Assembly (NCBI GenBank): GCA_030432235.1
Contig: JAUIHT010000004.1
Span: 1-64,000 of the forward strand
Source: Verrucomicrobiia bacterium
GTDB taxonomy: Bacteria; Verrucomicrobiota; Verrucomicrobiia; Opitutales; Cerasicoccaceae
Length of the DNA: 64,000 bases
Direction of reading: 5' to 3'
A model generated the notes under the pieces. It did no database searches and was not told where the DNA came from. It saw nothing but the letters and a program-made list of their open reading frames with translations. Position 1 is the first letter of the stretch, and each line of letters opens with the position of its first letter. The translations under genes and the position numbers were made by a program. This document shows, piece by piece, positions 43,487-54,972 of this stretch.

Positions 43487-45515
43487 GGCGCTTTCTCCGA
43501 TGGATGAACCAGCCCGTGACGGGAAATATCAGCAGGAGCAAGTCCCACGGCCCGAGCGCGCCGCCACCGCCACCTCCGCCACCACCGAAGGAGGGCGCGT
43601 TGTGCTGGAACATCGGCTGTGCCTGGTCCACGCGGTAGTTCTTCACTTCGGCCTGGGCACGAGCCGTTTGCGCGGCCTGCTCAACGGCCACACGCTGCTG
43701 GTTTTGCCGCTGAATGCCGTAGCGGGTAAAGGCCTCGTCGGTCAGAACGATCATCGAGGTCTCATCGGTCACGAGCTGATAGGCGATGCCGAGGTCGCGC
43801 ACGGCCGTTTTGGCTTCGCCGCAGGGCAGCTTGCCGATGTTCTTCTGACAATCCAGCTCCTCGATGCGGGCCGTGGCCCACAGACGCTCCAGCTCGGGGG
43901 TTTCCGTGGCAACATCCGGCAGGTCAAACTCGGCCACGTAGGTCTTGTCTTCACCCGTGAGGGTGGCGTCGAGGCTCAGGCTCAGACGCCCGCCCTGCTC
44001 GTAGCGGCCAAAGAGCACGAGCTGTTCACCCCGGAAGATTTTCTTGGGCACAGTGCCGGTGACGTCCCAGGTCTTGACGCCCTTGAGCTTCAAATCAGCG
44101 TTGGTCAGTGACTCGTAAACGACCTTTTCCTTGGCCTGCATGATTTTGCCGAGGATGTCGTCCGTGTTGGAGACACCGGTGTAGAAGCCTCCGGAGGACT
44201 CACAAATGACCTGCATCAACGGCCAGTTCGCGCTGTTGCCGAGCAGGAAGCCGAAAAGGCGCACGTCGTAGTTGGCCATGAGCTGGTGGAATTGCTTCGG
44301 GTCCACCACACCTGTGTTCGTTACGCCATCGGTAACGATGATCAGGCTGGTGGCGCGATCGTTGTCCAACGATGTCAGGGCCATCGTAAGACCGGCATAG
44401 AGGTTTGTGCTACCGTCGGCCCGGAGGGTGTCGAGTTGAGCGAGGGTTGCCTGGACGTTGGCCTCAGTGGCCGTTCGCATGCCGTTGGAGAGGTCCCAGG
44501 CGGTGGTGTTGAACGCCACGATGCGGTAGCGGTCCTCAGGTCGCAACTGGCCTATGGCTTGGCGCATGCCGCTGACCAGCGTATGAAGCTTGCCGCTCAT
44601 GCTCCCCGAGGTGTCGATGACGAAAATGTAGTCGCTGCCCTGGGTAAGCGGTTGCAGGTCCAGCCCGGGTGTGAGGACGGCCATGAAGGTGCCGGGCTTG
44701 TCCGCCGCAGGCTTGTACGGAATGACTTCCAGTCGGCCCGGCAGGTTGTCGGCCAACCGGTAGTACAGGACGAAGTCACGGTTGAGGCTACCGCCCTGGG
44801 ACACCCACTCGTAAGTGTAGTGGCCCTCGCCAAGCTGCTGCGTTTGTCCGGGATAATCCGGTGTGCGCAACTGCGTAACAGGCCAAGCGCTACGCACCTC
44901 GGCCTGGATACTGAAGTTATTCGTGACCTGGTCGTTGAGCAGCCAGAAGGACTGCGCGGCCTCGTCCGTGCCACCCTCTTCCACCGGATAGACATAGCGG
45001 GCAATGCCGGTGTCGATCTCCAGCGGCTGATAATAAACGGTGCGGATGCGTGCCTCTCCCTGAGCCGGAACCGGATAGACGTAGAACTCAAAACGCTGGT
45101 AGCCGGACTTGTCCGCCTTGCCCGCGCTGTTCCCTTGGTCCTTTTCCTTCTGGTAGATCTGGTCGGCAACATCCTTGTCCACCACCTCGCCTTGTAGGAC
45201 CTGCTCCCCGGCCCAGATGGTCATCTCCGAGAGGCTGGCCTCCTGCGGCAGGGGAAGCGCATAGATGGCCTCCAGCGGTTGCGGATTGGGATTGTAAAAC
45301 GACTGCGTGACTTCCGTCTGAGCAAAGCCGTTGATGATGGTGACCTTGACCTGGTGATCGCGGATCTCCAGGGGCTGGTCCGTGCTGTTAACCGGGGTGA
45401 GAAGTCCGGCGCCCCGGCCCTGCGGCACGAAAATAAAAAACACCGCCGCCAACAGGAGCACCAGGCTCCAGCACGCGACCGTGTGGTTCAGTTTATCGGA
45501 TTGATTGGTTTTCAT
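43476..45515 (-). CDS. VIT/VWA domain protein with GlyGly-CTERM tail
   Basis: The 679-residue protein has a signal anchor (about 12-36), a VIT domain (about 45-165, VKVTIINGFAQTEVTQSFYNPNPQPLEAIY in pieces), a von Willebrand A domain (about 295-465) with the MIDAS motif DTSGSMS (D301, S303, S305), and a helical region. It ends with nine Gly, ALGPWDLLLLIFPVTGWFI and RRKRHG, the GlyGly-CTERM form. It is probably exported, cleaved by the adjacent rhombosortase and placed on the cell surface. In other bacteria VIT/VWA proteins with sorting tails are paired with dedicated sortases; here the pair is a rhombosortase. Confidence 0.88.
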   Translation of the reverse strand: MKTNQSDKLNHTVACWSLVLLLAAVFFIFVPQGRGAGLLTPVNSTDQPLEIRDHQVKVTIINGFAQTEVTQSFYNPNPQPLEAIYALPLPQEASLSEMTIWAGEQVLQGEVVDKDVADQIYQKEKDQGNSAGKADKSGYQRFEFYVYPVPAQGEARIRTVYYQPLEIDTGIARYVYPVEEGGTDEAAQSFWLLNDQVTNNFSIQAEVRSAWPVTQLRTPDYPGQTQQLGEGHYTYEWVSQGGSLNRDFVLYYRLADNLPGRLEVIPYKPAADKPGTFMAVLTPGLDLQPLTQGSDYIFVIDTSGSMSGKLHTLVSGMRQAIGQLRPEDRYRIVAFNTTAWDLSNGMRTATEANVQATLAQLDTLRADGSTNLYAGLTMALTSLDNDRATSLIIVTDGVTNTGVVDPKQFHQLMANYDVRLFGFLLGNSANWPLMQVICESSGGFYTGVSNTDDILGKIMQAKEKVVYESLTNADLKLKGVKTWDVTGTVPKKIFRGEQLVLFGRYEQGGRLSLSLDATLTGEDKTYVAEFDLPDVATETPELERLWATARIEELDCQKNIGKLPCGEAKTAVRDLGIAYQLVTDETSMIVLTDEAFTRYGIQRQNQQRVAVEQAAQTARAQAEVKNYRVDQAQPMFQHNAPSFGGGGGGGGGALGPWDLLLLIFPVTGWFIHRRKRHGA

Positions 45516-45676
45516 GAATGATTGCTTGGGTTCGCACTCCCAAGCGCATCCACGATGCCATATATTTATGAAGAATTCTTAACCTACTATATAAGAAAGA
45601 GATACATTTTTAAAAAATCCTTTTCCCACATCTAGCCCAAAACTATTTATACATAAAAAGGCAGGCATCCGTACAT

Positions 45677-46324
45677 TTATTGCTCATTCTTCTTCTCCGA
45701 CTGACCCTCATCCTCGGCGGGCTGGTCACGCCCAAACTGCGTGCTGAGCTCCGTCTCGTCCTTGCCGCGAGATATTTTGAGCGCTTTCTGGAAAAACATG
45801 TTGTTGGGCACCTGGATGTGCTCATCCTCCGAGATACGCAGCGTGGTGTAAAACAGATTCAGATCGACCACGCGGCCTTTGACCTCCTCCCCGACGAAAC
45901 CGACGGTGTCGTTGACGCGAAAGGGCTTGGTCGTCATGAGCAGGAAAGTGGCGAGCACATGGCTGAGAAGACTCCAAACCGCCACCACGCCAATGGCCAC
46001 CATGGCCAGCGTAGTGGTGATGATAGTCATGATTTCCAACTGAAAGCGCTCCAGCACGAGCCCCACAATCACCAGCATGCCTATCCACTTCAGCACACTG
46101 AAGATCGGCTTTAGTGGTACAGTCGTATCCGCCCGGGAGCAGAGCATCCGCAACAGTCGCATGACTATGCTTAGGACAATAAACCCACCGACGAGGATGA
46201 CGGCATTCACCACCCAGAAGCTCCAGTCATCGAAACGGCTGGTGTCGATTTTATCGACGACCGAAGCCGCATCCGTTTGGGCAAGGACAAAGGATGGCAG
46301 TTCGAGAAGTTGGCTTAGATTCAT
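45677..46324 (-). CDS. Short MscS family mechanosensitive channel
   Basis: The 215-residue product has three or four membrane helices, with the pore-type helix near VVAVWSLLSHVLATFLLMTTKP, and the MscS beta domain (VNDTVGFVGEEVKGRVVDLNLFYTTL, IQVPNNMFF). The C-terminal alpha/beta vestibule of E. coli MscS is missing; a charged tail (DEGQSEKKNEQ) ends it. It would release solutes on hypo-osmotic shock. Start M at 46324 is preferred over 46336. Confidence 0.85.
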   Translation of the reverse strand: MNLSQLLELPSFVLAQTDAASVVDKIDTSRFDDWSFWVVNAVILVGGFIVLSIVMRLLRMLCSRADTTVPLKPIFSVLKWIGMLVIVGLVLERFQLEIMTIITTTLAMVAIGVVAVWSLLSHVLATFLLMTTKPFRVNDTVGFVGEEVKGRVVDLNLFYTTLRISEDEHIQVPNNMFFQKALKISRGKDETELSTQFGRDQPAEDEGQSEKKNEQ

Positions 46325-46456
46325 GACCCAGACCATAACACAGGCCCACAGGAAATCCAGAAGCCGTTTGCATTAAAGCTGCTAAGCTGCTGTCAATCAG
46401 GGGAGAAGTCCCATCACTGAGACGCAGGGTATCCCGAAACCAAGGTCTCGCCCTAA

Positions 46457-46975
46457 CTATTCGATGAGGTCTTCCTCGCCGGCCTGGATTTTCAGGTAGC
46501 TGAGCACATCCTGGAACTTCTGTCGGTTGCCTTGGTCGGCGGCCACGAGGGACTCGTGCGCGTGCAGGATGGCCTTGGCGTCGGCCGCGCCTTCCTCGGC
46601 TGCCTCCAGCTTCTTTTCGGCAAAGCCCATGTCGAAGTCGCCACTGTCGACATCCAGGATACGATGGAGACCCAGGTTGCGCACCAGCTCGAGGTTGCGC
46701 GTGCCCATGCGCACGAGGTGGAGCTGCGAGGGCGGGTCCGCTTTTCGGAATTCCAGCGCGGCCCCGGCGAGAATGCCGAGGAAGGTGCTGTCCATCCCGC
46801 TGCATTGGGCGAAATCGACCACCACGTCGCTCTTTCCCTCTTTGGCCATGTGCCGGAAGAACTCCCCGATCGGTCCACAATTCAGATAACTGGCTCGCCC
46901 ATCAATACGCAGAATCGCCGGGTCGGAATAAGCATCGACCAGAAAGACGGGTTGACTGTTGTCGCCGTTATTCAT
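46457..46975 (-). CDS. STAS domain protein (anti-sigma antagonist type)
   Basis: The 172-residue product (start MNNGDNSQPVF at 46975) has a STAS fold: AILRIDGRASYLNCGPIGEFF, then VVVDFAQCSGMDSTFLGILAG with the usual phospho-Ser/Thr position in MDST. A helical extension of about 60 residues follows (FAEKKLEAAEEGAADAK). Such proteins work with a serine kinase partner in stress or partner-switch regulation. No kinase is adjacent. Confidence 0.85.
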   Translation of the reverse strand: MNNGDNSQPVFLVDAYSDPAILRIDGRASYLNCGPIGEFFRHMAKEGKSDVVVDFAQCSGMDSTFLGILAGAALEFRKADPPSQLHLVRMGTRNLELVRNLGLHRILDVDSGDFDMGFAEKKLEAAEEGAADAKAILHAHESLVAADQGNRQKFQDVLSYLKIQAGEEDLIE

Positions 46976-47083
46976 GCGCGTGGGGAATGTTGGTGAAGGT
47001 AAGAGTTTCAAACGGGGAAGTTATGCCCGGAATTCGAGTTAGGGCGTCTTATTTATCCTATAAGTCTACATCGTTCAAATCAC

Positions 47084-49843
47084 CTACTTTTTAAGCAAAC
47101 TGCGCAAAACATAGGGCAATATCCCCCCATGCCGATAATATTCAATCTCGATGGAGGTATCTATACGCAGGTCGAGCGGCACTTTCTCGGTGGAACCGTC
47201 CGCTCGTGTGATTTGCAGGGTAATTTCCTGTCCGGGCTGGAGATTATCGTCAAAGTCCAGCAGGGCAAAGGTTTCCGAACCGTCGAGGCCGAGAGCCTTG
47301 GCATCCGTGCCTTCCTTGAAGCACAGAGGCATGACCCCCATGCCGATGAGGTTGCTGCGGTGGATACGCTCGAAGGACTTGGCCACGACAGCTTTCACTC
47401 CTAAAAGAGCGGTTCCTTTCGCGGCCCAGTCACGGGAGCTGCCCATGCCGTAATCCACACCACCGAAGACGATCAGCGGCGTCTTGCGCGAAGCGTACTC
47501 CTTGCAGGCATCAAAGATCGGCATGACCTCGCCGTCAGGCTGGAGCTTGGTGAAGCCGCCTTCCTTGCCGTCGGCCATCAGGTTCTTGATGCGCACATTG
47601 GCAAAGGTGCCGCGGGTCATGATGCGGTCGTTACCGCGACGGGAGCCGTAGGAGTTGAAGTCCTTGGGCTCGACACCGCGCTCGGTCAGGTACTTGCCGG
47701 CAGGCGTCTCGGGCTTGAAGGCGCCGGCGGGCGAAATGTGGTCCGTAGTGACGGAATCACCGAGGATGGCCAGCGGACGCATGTCCGAGAAGCTGCTGAT
47801 TTTTCCGGCTTCCATGTCAAAGCCTTCAAAGAAAGGCGGAAGCTGGATGTAGGTGGAATCCTCGTCCCACTTGTAAACCGTGCCGGTGGAGGACTCGACG
47901 GCGGTCCATTCCGGGTTGGCGGTGGCGATTTCAGCATACTTTTGCTGGAACATCTCCGGCTTGAGACCCTTGAGAATATTTTCCTGGATTTCCTCATGAG
48001 TGGGCCAAATGTCGGCCAGGAAGACGTCGTTGCCCTCGCTGTCCTGCCCCAAAGGCTCTTCGTCGAGGTTGATATTGACCGTACCGGCCAGGGCGTAGGC
48101 GACAACCAGCGGCGGCGACATCAGGAAGTTTGCCTTGATGGAACCATGGACGCGGGCCTCGAAGTTGCGATTCCCCGAAAGCACGCTGGCAGTGACCAAC
48201 TCACCGAAGGCGATGGCTTCCTCCACGGAGGCGTCCAACGGACCGCTGTTGCCGATACAGGTGGTGCAACCGTAGCCCACCAGGTTGAAGCCGAGCTTGT
48301 CCAGATAGGTGTTCAGGCCGGTTTCTTCCAGGTAGTCGGTGACTACGCGGGAACCCGGAGCGAGGCTGCACTTGACCGTGGCGTTGACGGTGAGGCCCTT
48401 TTCAACGGCCTTTTTGGCCACCAGACCGGCCGCCAGCATGACGGACGGGTTGCTGGTGTTGGTGCAACTGGTGATGGCCGCGATCAGCACCGAACCGTGC
48501 GTGATGCTGGGCAGGGTCTCGGTAGCGGTGAGGGCACCGCCCTCGTCCCGCCAGCGGTCGACATCCTTGGAGGAATCAACGGTTGCGCAGCGCTCCATGT
48601 GCTCGGGCTCGATGCCGTAACCACCGTCAGCGGTGGGGGTTTCGAGCAGCTTTTGGAAAGTGTTCTTCAGCTTCGGCATGTCGATGCGGTCCTGCGGGCG
48701 CTTGGGACCGGCCACGGACGGCACGATGGTGGAGAGGTCGAGATCAAGAGACTTTGTGTATTCGATCTGACCCTTCTCCGGCATGCCGAAGAGGCCCTGG
48801 GCGGTGAAGTAATCCTTCACCAGTTGAATCTTTTCCTCCGGGCGGCCGGTGGCGCGCATGTAGTCGAGCGACTTCTCGTCGATGGGGAAGAAGCCCATGG
48901 TGGCACCGTACTCGGGGGCCATGTTGGCGATCGTCGCACGGTCGGCCAGGGTCAGCGCAGCGGCGCCGGGCCCGTAGAATTCGACGAACTTGCCCACGAC
49001 CTTCTCCTGCCGCAGCATTTCGGTGATGCGCAGGGTCAGGTCGGTCGCGGTCACACCGTCGTTCAGCTCACCGGAGAGGTAGACGCCGATGACCTCGGGC
49101 GTCTGGAAGGCGATGGGCTGACCAAGCATGCCGGCTTCGGCCTCGATGCCGCCCACGCCCCAGCCCACGATGCCGAGGCCGTTGATCATGGTCGTATGCG
49201 AGTCGGTGCCCACGAGACTGTCCGGATAGAAGACGGCTTCGCCGTCGATTTGCTTTTCGAAGACCACGCGGGCCAAGTACTCGAGGTTGACCTGGTGCAC
49301 GATGCCGATAGCGGGCGGCACGACGCTGAAGGTCTCGAAGGCTTGCTGACCCCACTTGAGGAACTCGTAGCGCTCGCGATTGCGCTCAAACTCGATCTTG
49401 AGATTCTTCTCGAAGGCGGTAGCGGTCCCGGCGCGGTCCACCTGCACGGAGTGGTCGACGACCAGATCCACCGGCACAAGCGGCTCAATCAGCCCCGGGT
49501 CACTGCCGACTTCCGCGACGGCGTCACGCATGGCAGCGAGGTCGACGAGGAGCGGCACCCCGGTGAAGTCCTGCAAGACAATGCGGGACACCACGAAGGG
49601 GATTTCCTCCGGCGCGGGCTTGGTCGCATTCCAGGCAGCCAGGCGGCCAACGTCCTCCTCGGTCACACCGGCACTGCCGCAGTTACGCAGCACGCTCTCC
49701 AGCACGATGCGGATGGACACCGGCAGTTTTGAAATGTCGCCTAAACCCGCTTCCGAGAGTGCTTGAAGCGAGTAGTATTTGCCGGTCTTGCCCCCGCTGG
49801 TCAGCTCGCGCAGGGCATTGAATGGATTGTTGAGTTCGCTCAT
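47084..49843 (-). CDS. acnA: Aconitate hydratase
   Basis: The 919-residue product interconverts citrate and isocitrate in the TCA cycle. It matches the AcnA/IRP1 class in length and motifs: [33 protein letters not shown] (4Fe-4S ligands), [30 protein letters not shown] and [11 protein letters not shown]. The N-terminus is standard. It is monocistronic and faces the sucAB-lpd complex only functionally. Confidence 0.97.
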   Translation of the reverse strand: MSELNNPFNALRELTSGGKTGKYYSLQALSEAGLGDISKLPVSIRIVLESVLRNCGSAGVTEEDVGRLAAWNATKPAPEEIPFVVSRIVLQDFTGVPLLVDLAAMRDAVAEVGSDPGLIEPLVPVDLVVDHSVQVDRAGTATAFEKNLKIEFERNRERYEFLKWGQQAFETFSVVPPAIGIVHQVNLEYLARVVFEKQIDGEAVFYPDSLVGTDSHTTMINGLGIVGWGVGGIEAEAGMLGQPIAFQTPEVIGVYLSGELNDGVTATDLTLRITEMLRQEKVVGKFVEFYGPGAAALTLADRATIANMAPEYGATMGFFPIDEKSLDYMRATGRPEEKIQLVKDYFTAQGLFGMPEKGQIEYTKSLDLDLSTIVPSVAGPKRPQDRIDMPKLKNTFQKLLETPTADGGYGIEPEHMERCATVDSSKDVDRWRDEGGALTATETLPSITHGSVLIAAITSCTNTSNPSVMLAAGLVAKKAVEKGLTVNATVKCSLAPGSRVVTDYLEETGLNTYLDKLGFNLVGYGCTTCIGNSGPLDASVEEAIAFGELVTASVLSGNRNFEARVHGSIKANFLMSPPLVVAYALAGTVNINLDEEPLGQDSEGNDVFLADIWPTHEEIQENILKGLKPEMFQQKYAEIATANPEWTAVESSTGTVYKWDEDSTYIQLPPFFEGFDMEAGKISSFSDMRPLAILGDSVTTDHISPAGAFKPETPAGKYLTERGVEPKDFNSYGSRRGNDRIMTRGTFANVRIKNLMADGKEGGFTKLQPDGEVMPIFDACKEYASRKTPLIVFGGVDYGMGSSRDWAAKGTALLGVKAVVAKSFERIHRSNLIGMGVMPLCFKEGTDAKALGLDGSETFALLDFDDNLQPGQEITLQITRADGSTEKVPLDLRIDTSIEIEYYRHGGILPYVLRSLLKK

Positions 49844-49973
49844 GTCAGTAAAAAGTTGATCGGTTGGTCAGCTGTTCAGTTCGTCTATATTTGCCGGGCC
49901 GAGCCAAAAGTACGGCATTTTTCAAGCCAACCGGTTAACGGAACAACAGAAAACCGGTTAGTGGGCAATCCCA

Positions 49974-50444
49974 TCAGGCCAGTGCCGCCTTGATTTCGTC
50001 AAAGGGGGGCAGGTCGTGCGGGTCGTCGCTGCTCCAGGCGTAGGTGATGTCTCCCGCCGGGTTGATGACGAATGCGGAGCGCTTCGAAACGCCCTGGAAC
50101 CCGAGCAGGTCGCCGTACTTGACGTCGTAGGCGGCGCAGACCTCGTGATTGTAGTCGGCCAGAAGCGGGATGGTGATGCCGACAGCCTTGGCGAAGGCTT
50201 CCTGGGCAAAAGGACTGTCGCAGCTGATGCCGTAAACGGCGGCGTTGAGCTTGTCGTATTCTTCAAAACCGCCGCTGACGGAGCAGAGCTCCTCCTGGCA
50301 GACACTGGTAAAAGCGAAAGGGAAAAAGAGCAGGACGGTGCTTTTTTCGCCCAGGGTATCGGCCAGGGAAACGTCCTTCAGGCCGTCGGCGGTTTTCTGT
50401 TTGAGTGTGAATTCGGGTGCTTTTGTTCCGGTGCTGAGAGCCAT
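49974..50444 (-). CDS. Peroxiredoxin (AhpC/TSA, Bcp-PrxQ like)
   Basis: The 156-residue product has the peroxidatic Cys in FPFAFTSVCQEELC: C49, with a second Cys at C54 (Cx4C), the arrangement of Bcp/PrxQ enzymes that use an intramolecular disulfide. It begins MALSTGTKAPEFTLKQ. It would reduce peroxides using thioredoxin. A 1-Cys AhpE type is the alternative if C54 is not used. The gene stands alone. Confidence 0.92.
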   Translation of the reverse strand: MALSTGTKAPEFTLKQKTADGLKDVSLADTLGEKSTVLLFFPFAFTSVCQEELCSVSGGFEEYDKLNAAVYGISCDSPFAQEAFAKAVGITIPLLADYNHEVCAAYDVKYGDLLGFQGVSKRSAFVINPAGDITYAWSSDDPHDLPPFDEIKAALA

Positions 50445-50529
50445 GGCTGGTGGTTGATTGTTTGGTTTGTCGTTGAGTAAGGGACGTTCAGGTTAGAATG
50501 AGTCGGTGTCTGTGCAAGCACAAGTGGCA

Positions 50530-50988
50530 TCAATCGCCCTTTAACGCCTCAGGTGGCGCTTCGGCTATTTTGGACAGGAGGGTTTCCGGTATCGCCGCCG
50601 ACTGCATAGGGCCACCGGAAGCGGCACGCCGGGCAAAGACCGTGGTCATCTCCCCGGTGGCAACGTGCTCGGCGCCATCGGCCAGCACTTTGTTAAATCG
50701 AAAAGAGTAAGCAATCGCGCGCACCTTGAGTTCCTTAACCGTCAGGCATACCTCCACCTCATCGCCGAAGTACAGCGGGGCATGATAGGCGCACGAAGCC
50801 CGGACCCGGGGCCAACCAGCAACGACATCACCGCCGACATCGACCAAGGGCTCGCCCAAGGCGCGGAAAAATTCGGCCTCCGCCGCCTCCATCCAACGAA
50901 AGAAATTCGAAAAATGGACGAGCCCGGCCATGTCGGTCTCCGCGAATTCCACCCGTCGCCGGTGTGTATACTGGAAATGCTGGGTCAT
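50530..50988 (-). CDS. Acyl-CoA thioesterase (YbgC-like hotdog)
   Basis: The 152-residue product (start MTQHFQYTHRRRV at 50988) has the 4HBT signature RVEFAETDMAGLVHFSNFFRWMEAAEAEFF in pieces: the catalytic Asp in ETDMAG and the following HFSNFFRW. The rest is a single hotdog domain. It probably hydrolyses small acyl-CoA or 4-hydroxybenzoyl-CoA-like substrates. It is divergent from the 40-residue membrane peptide gene. Confidence 0.88.
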   Translation of the reverse strand: MTQHFQYTHRRRVEFAETDMAGLVHFSNFFRWMEAAEAEFFRALGEPLVDVGGDVVAGWPRVRASCAYHAPLYFGDEVEVCLTVKELKVRAIAYSFRFNKVLADGAEHVATGEMTTVFARRAASGGPMQSAAIPETLLSKIAEAPPEALKGD

Positions 50989-51048
50989 ATAAATGGGGAA
51001 TAGAGCGTGAGCTATTTCCCTCATATTTTTGTAAATGCAGGTTAAGCC

Positions 51049-51171
51049 ATGAACACCTCTACCGATATATCAACTATGAAAGCAAACACTCAGCATCGTT
51101 TCACCCCGCAGATCGTTCAGGCCGTAGGTATCCTGTTGCTGACGGTGCTCCTGATTATCTTCATGCCCTAA
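51049..51171 (+). CDS. 40-residue single-helix membrane peptide
   Basis: ATG at 51049 opens a 40-codon frame (MNTSTDISTMKANTQHRFTP, then QIVQAVGILLLTVLLIIFMP) that ends in a hydrophobic helix. A second ATG at 51076 would give 31 residues. AGG lies about 7 bases upstream of the first ATG. A strong rho-independent terminator follows 27 bp after the stop, which argues for a real short transcript. The function is unknown. Confidence 0.6.
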   Translation: MNTSTDISTMKANTQHRFTPQIVQAVGILLLTVLLIIFMP

Positions 51172-51197
51172 GCTGAGCGAGACGCCCCTTTTCCCTT

Positions 51198-51224
51198 GCG
51201 CGCGAGCTATTCGCGCGCTTTTTT
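51198..51224 (+). terminator. Terminator after the 40-residue peptide gene
   Basis: GCGCGCGA pairs exactly with TCGCGCGC around GCTAT and is followed by six T residues. It separates the peptide gene from the TPP riboswitch. Confidence 0.9.
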
Positions 51225-51239
51225 GTGCCTAGAGCAGAT

Positions 51240-51335
51240 AATCGGGGTGTCCCGCGCGTGGGACTGAGATGACGGGGCGCTCGCCCGCCGGACCCTTGGA
51301 ACCTGATGCGGGTCATGCCGCCGAAGGGAACGATT
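51240..51335 (+). promoter_or_regulatory. TPP (THI element) riboswitch
   Basis: Conserved THI blocks are in order: GGGGTGTCC at 51244, CTGAGAT at 51264-51270, ACCCTTGGAACCTGAT near 51292, GGGTCATGCCGCCGAAGGGA to 51329. P1 is formed by AATCG (51240-51244) and CGATT (51331-51335). The ATG of the next gene is at 51338, only two bases after P1, and the conserved AAGGGA block (51324-51329) sits at Shine-Dalgarno distance. TPP binding would therefore hide the ribosome binding site directly. It controls the unit with the ORF6N gene and thiC. Confidence 0.95.
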
Positions 51336-51337
51336 CA

Positions 51338-53813
<2,476 letters not shown>

Positions 53814-53883
53814 AGGCACATCTAAATCCTCCGGGAAACGATTTCTTGCCTAATTATTTAGTCTGCGCTTAAATATTTCAGTC

Positions 53884-54078
53884 ATGGGATTTCACGAGAT
53901 ACAGACGGCGGTGGCGAATCTGTCGCCCGAAGAACGCAAGAAGCTCGCGGCGCAGCTTGTTGCCTTGCGGCATCGTGACATCGAGGGCTACCGCGAGAAA
54001 ATGGCGGCCAAAATTGACGATAATAATCCCGACAACTGGGTCACGCTCGAAGAGTTCGAAAAGCACCTCGAAGATTAG
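53884..54078 (+). CDS. Antitoxin-like small protein
   Basis: The 64-residue product (MGFHEIQTAVANLSPEERKKL, then a tail with WVTLEEFEKHLED) is helical and acidic at its end, like the short antitoxins of type II ParE/RelE pairs. It lies 3 bp before the toxin-like gene on the same strand. No clear DNA-binding motif is visible. The assignment rests on pairing. Confidence 0.7.
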   Translation: MGFHEIQTAVANLSPEERKKLAAQLVALRHRDIEGYREKMAAKIDDNNPDNWVTLEEFEKHLED

Positions 54079-54081
54079 GCG

Positions 54082-54336
54082 ATGGCGTTTCGTCTCCTCA
54101 TCGACATTGAGGTGCTCGAGTTTGTTGAGCGATTGCCGCCTCGATTGCGCCAGGAAATCAGAACTGCCATACGAGAGATTCAAGCAAACCCAGGTGCTCA
54201 AACGGAGGCTGAAGACAGCGACAGCAGCGGCCGTCCGTTGAGCATTAAAATTGTGGGCGATTACGCCATCACCTTCTGGATCGACCACGCCGATAAGCAT
54301 GTCAAAATCATGGATATTCATTCAGCAGACTGCTAG
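54082..54336 (+). CDS. RelE/ParE-family toxin-like protein
   Basis: The 84-residue product has the RelE/ParE topology: an initial strand (FRLLIDIEVLEFVERLP), helical RQEIRTAIREIQANPG, and beta strands LSIKIVGDYAITFWID and KHVKIMDIHSAD. These toxins cleave mRNA on the ribosome or poison gyrase. It directly follows the antitoxin-like gene. The family is clear; which activity it has is not. Confidence 0.8.
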   Translation: MAFRLLIDIEVLEFVERLPPRLRQEIRTAIREIQANPGAQTEAEDSDSSGRPLSIKIVGDYAITFWIDHADKHVKIMDIHSADC

Positions 54337-54464
54337 CTAGCAGTTGGTTGCGGCAGGTATACATTCGCTTTCCTCCAGGACGATTTGGACGGAGAAGAGC
54401 CACTGAAAAAGATCCGGCTTGATTTCCTGAAAATTCCTGCGATTGGCAAATGTAGCATATTCTC

Positions 54465-54956
54465 ATGCGCGTCGCATGGGTTTGCCACACCTCCATGCAG
54501 ACACTCGCACGCGCCACGGAAACGGGCGCACTCTCTACCTTGACGGAAGTCCGCTCGAGCCCGATACACGGCTGGGGCTTATTCGCACGACAGGATATCC
54601 CGGCCGATACCGTATGGTGGCAGGCCGCGCAGGACAACGTGCTTCTGTTGAGCCAGCCCCAGATGGAGATATTGGCAAAATCCTCCTGCAATCCCACGAT
54701 GCAGGAGCTGTTAAAAATAGCCGAGGTCTACGGTTACTACCTGTCATCTCTGGACCGTATCATTGTCTGCCTGGACAATGCCCGCTACGTAAACCACAGC
54801 GACCAGCCAAACAGCGGACCGCCCGTCGAAGGCAGTCCACTTACCTCCATAGCTCTGCGGGACATACGGGCGGGAGAAGAAATCACGGAGAGTTACGCCA
54901 AGTTCGACACCTGCCCCTGGCTGGCGTGTTTCTGCTCCCCGGAGCCGCTTCACTAG
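54465..54956 (+). CDS. SET domain protein
   Basis: The 163-residue product has the SET pattern: SSPIHGWGLFARQDIPADT, the NARYVNHSDQPNSG active-site segment, and LRDIRAGEEITESYAKF, the substrate-binding Tyr region. Bacterial SET proteins methylate lysines. The start may be 54465 or 54495. No obvious partner lies next to it; it is convergent with the GT2 gene. Confidence 0.85.
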   Translation: MRVAWVCHTSMQTLARATETGALSTLTEVRSSPIHGWGLFARQDIPADTVWWQAAQDNVLLLSQPQMEILAKSSCNPTMQELLKIAEVYGYYLSSLDRIIVCLDNARYVNHSDQPNSGPPVEGSPLTSIALRDIRAGEEITESYAKFDTCPWLACFCSPEPLH

Positions 54957-54972
54957 CAAGTCCTGTCGTGGC

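Noticed and set aside
47738-49732. Long open frame on the plus strand opposite aconitase
   Set aside because: Antisense shadow of acnA; no domain is recognisable in it.
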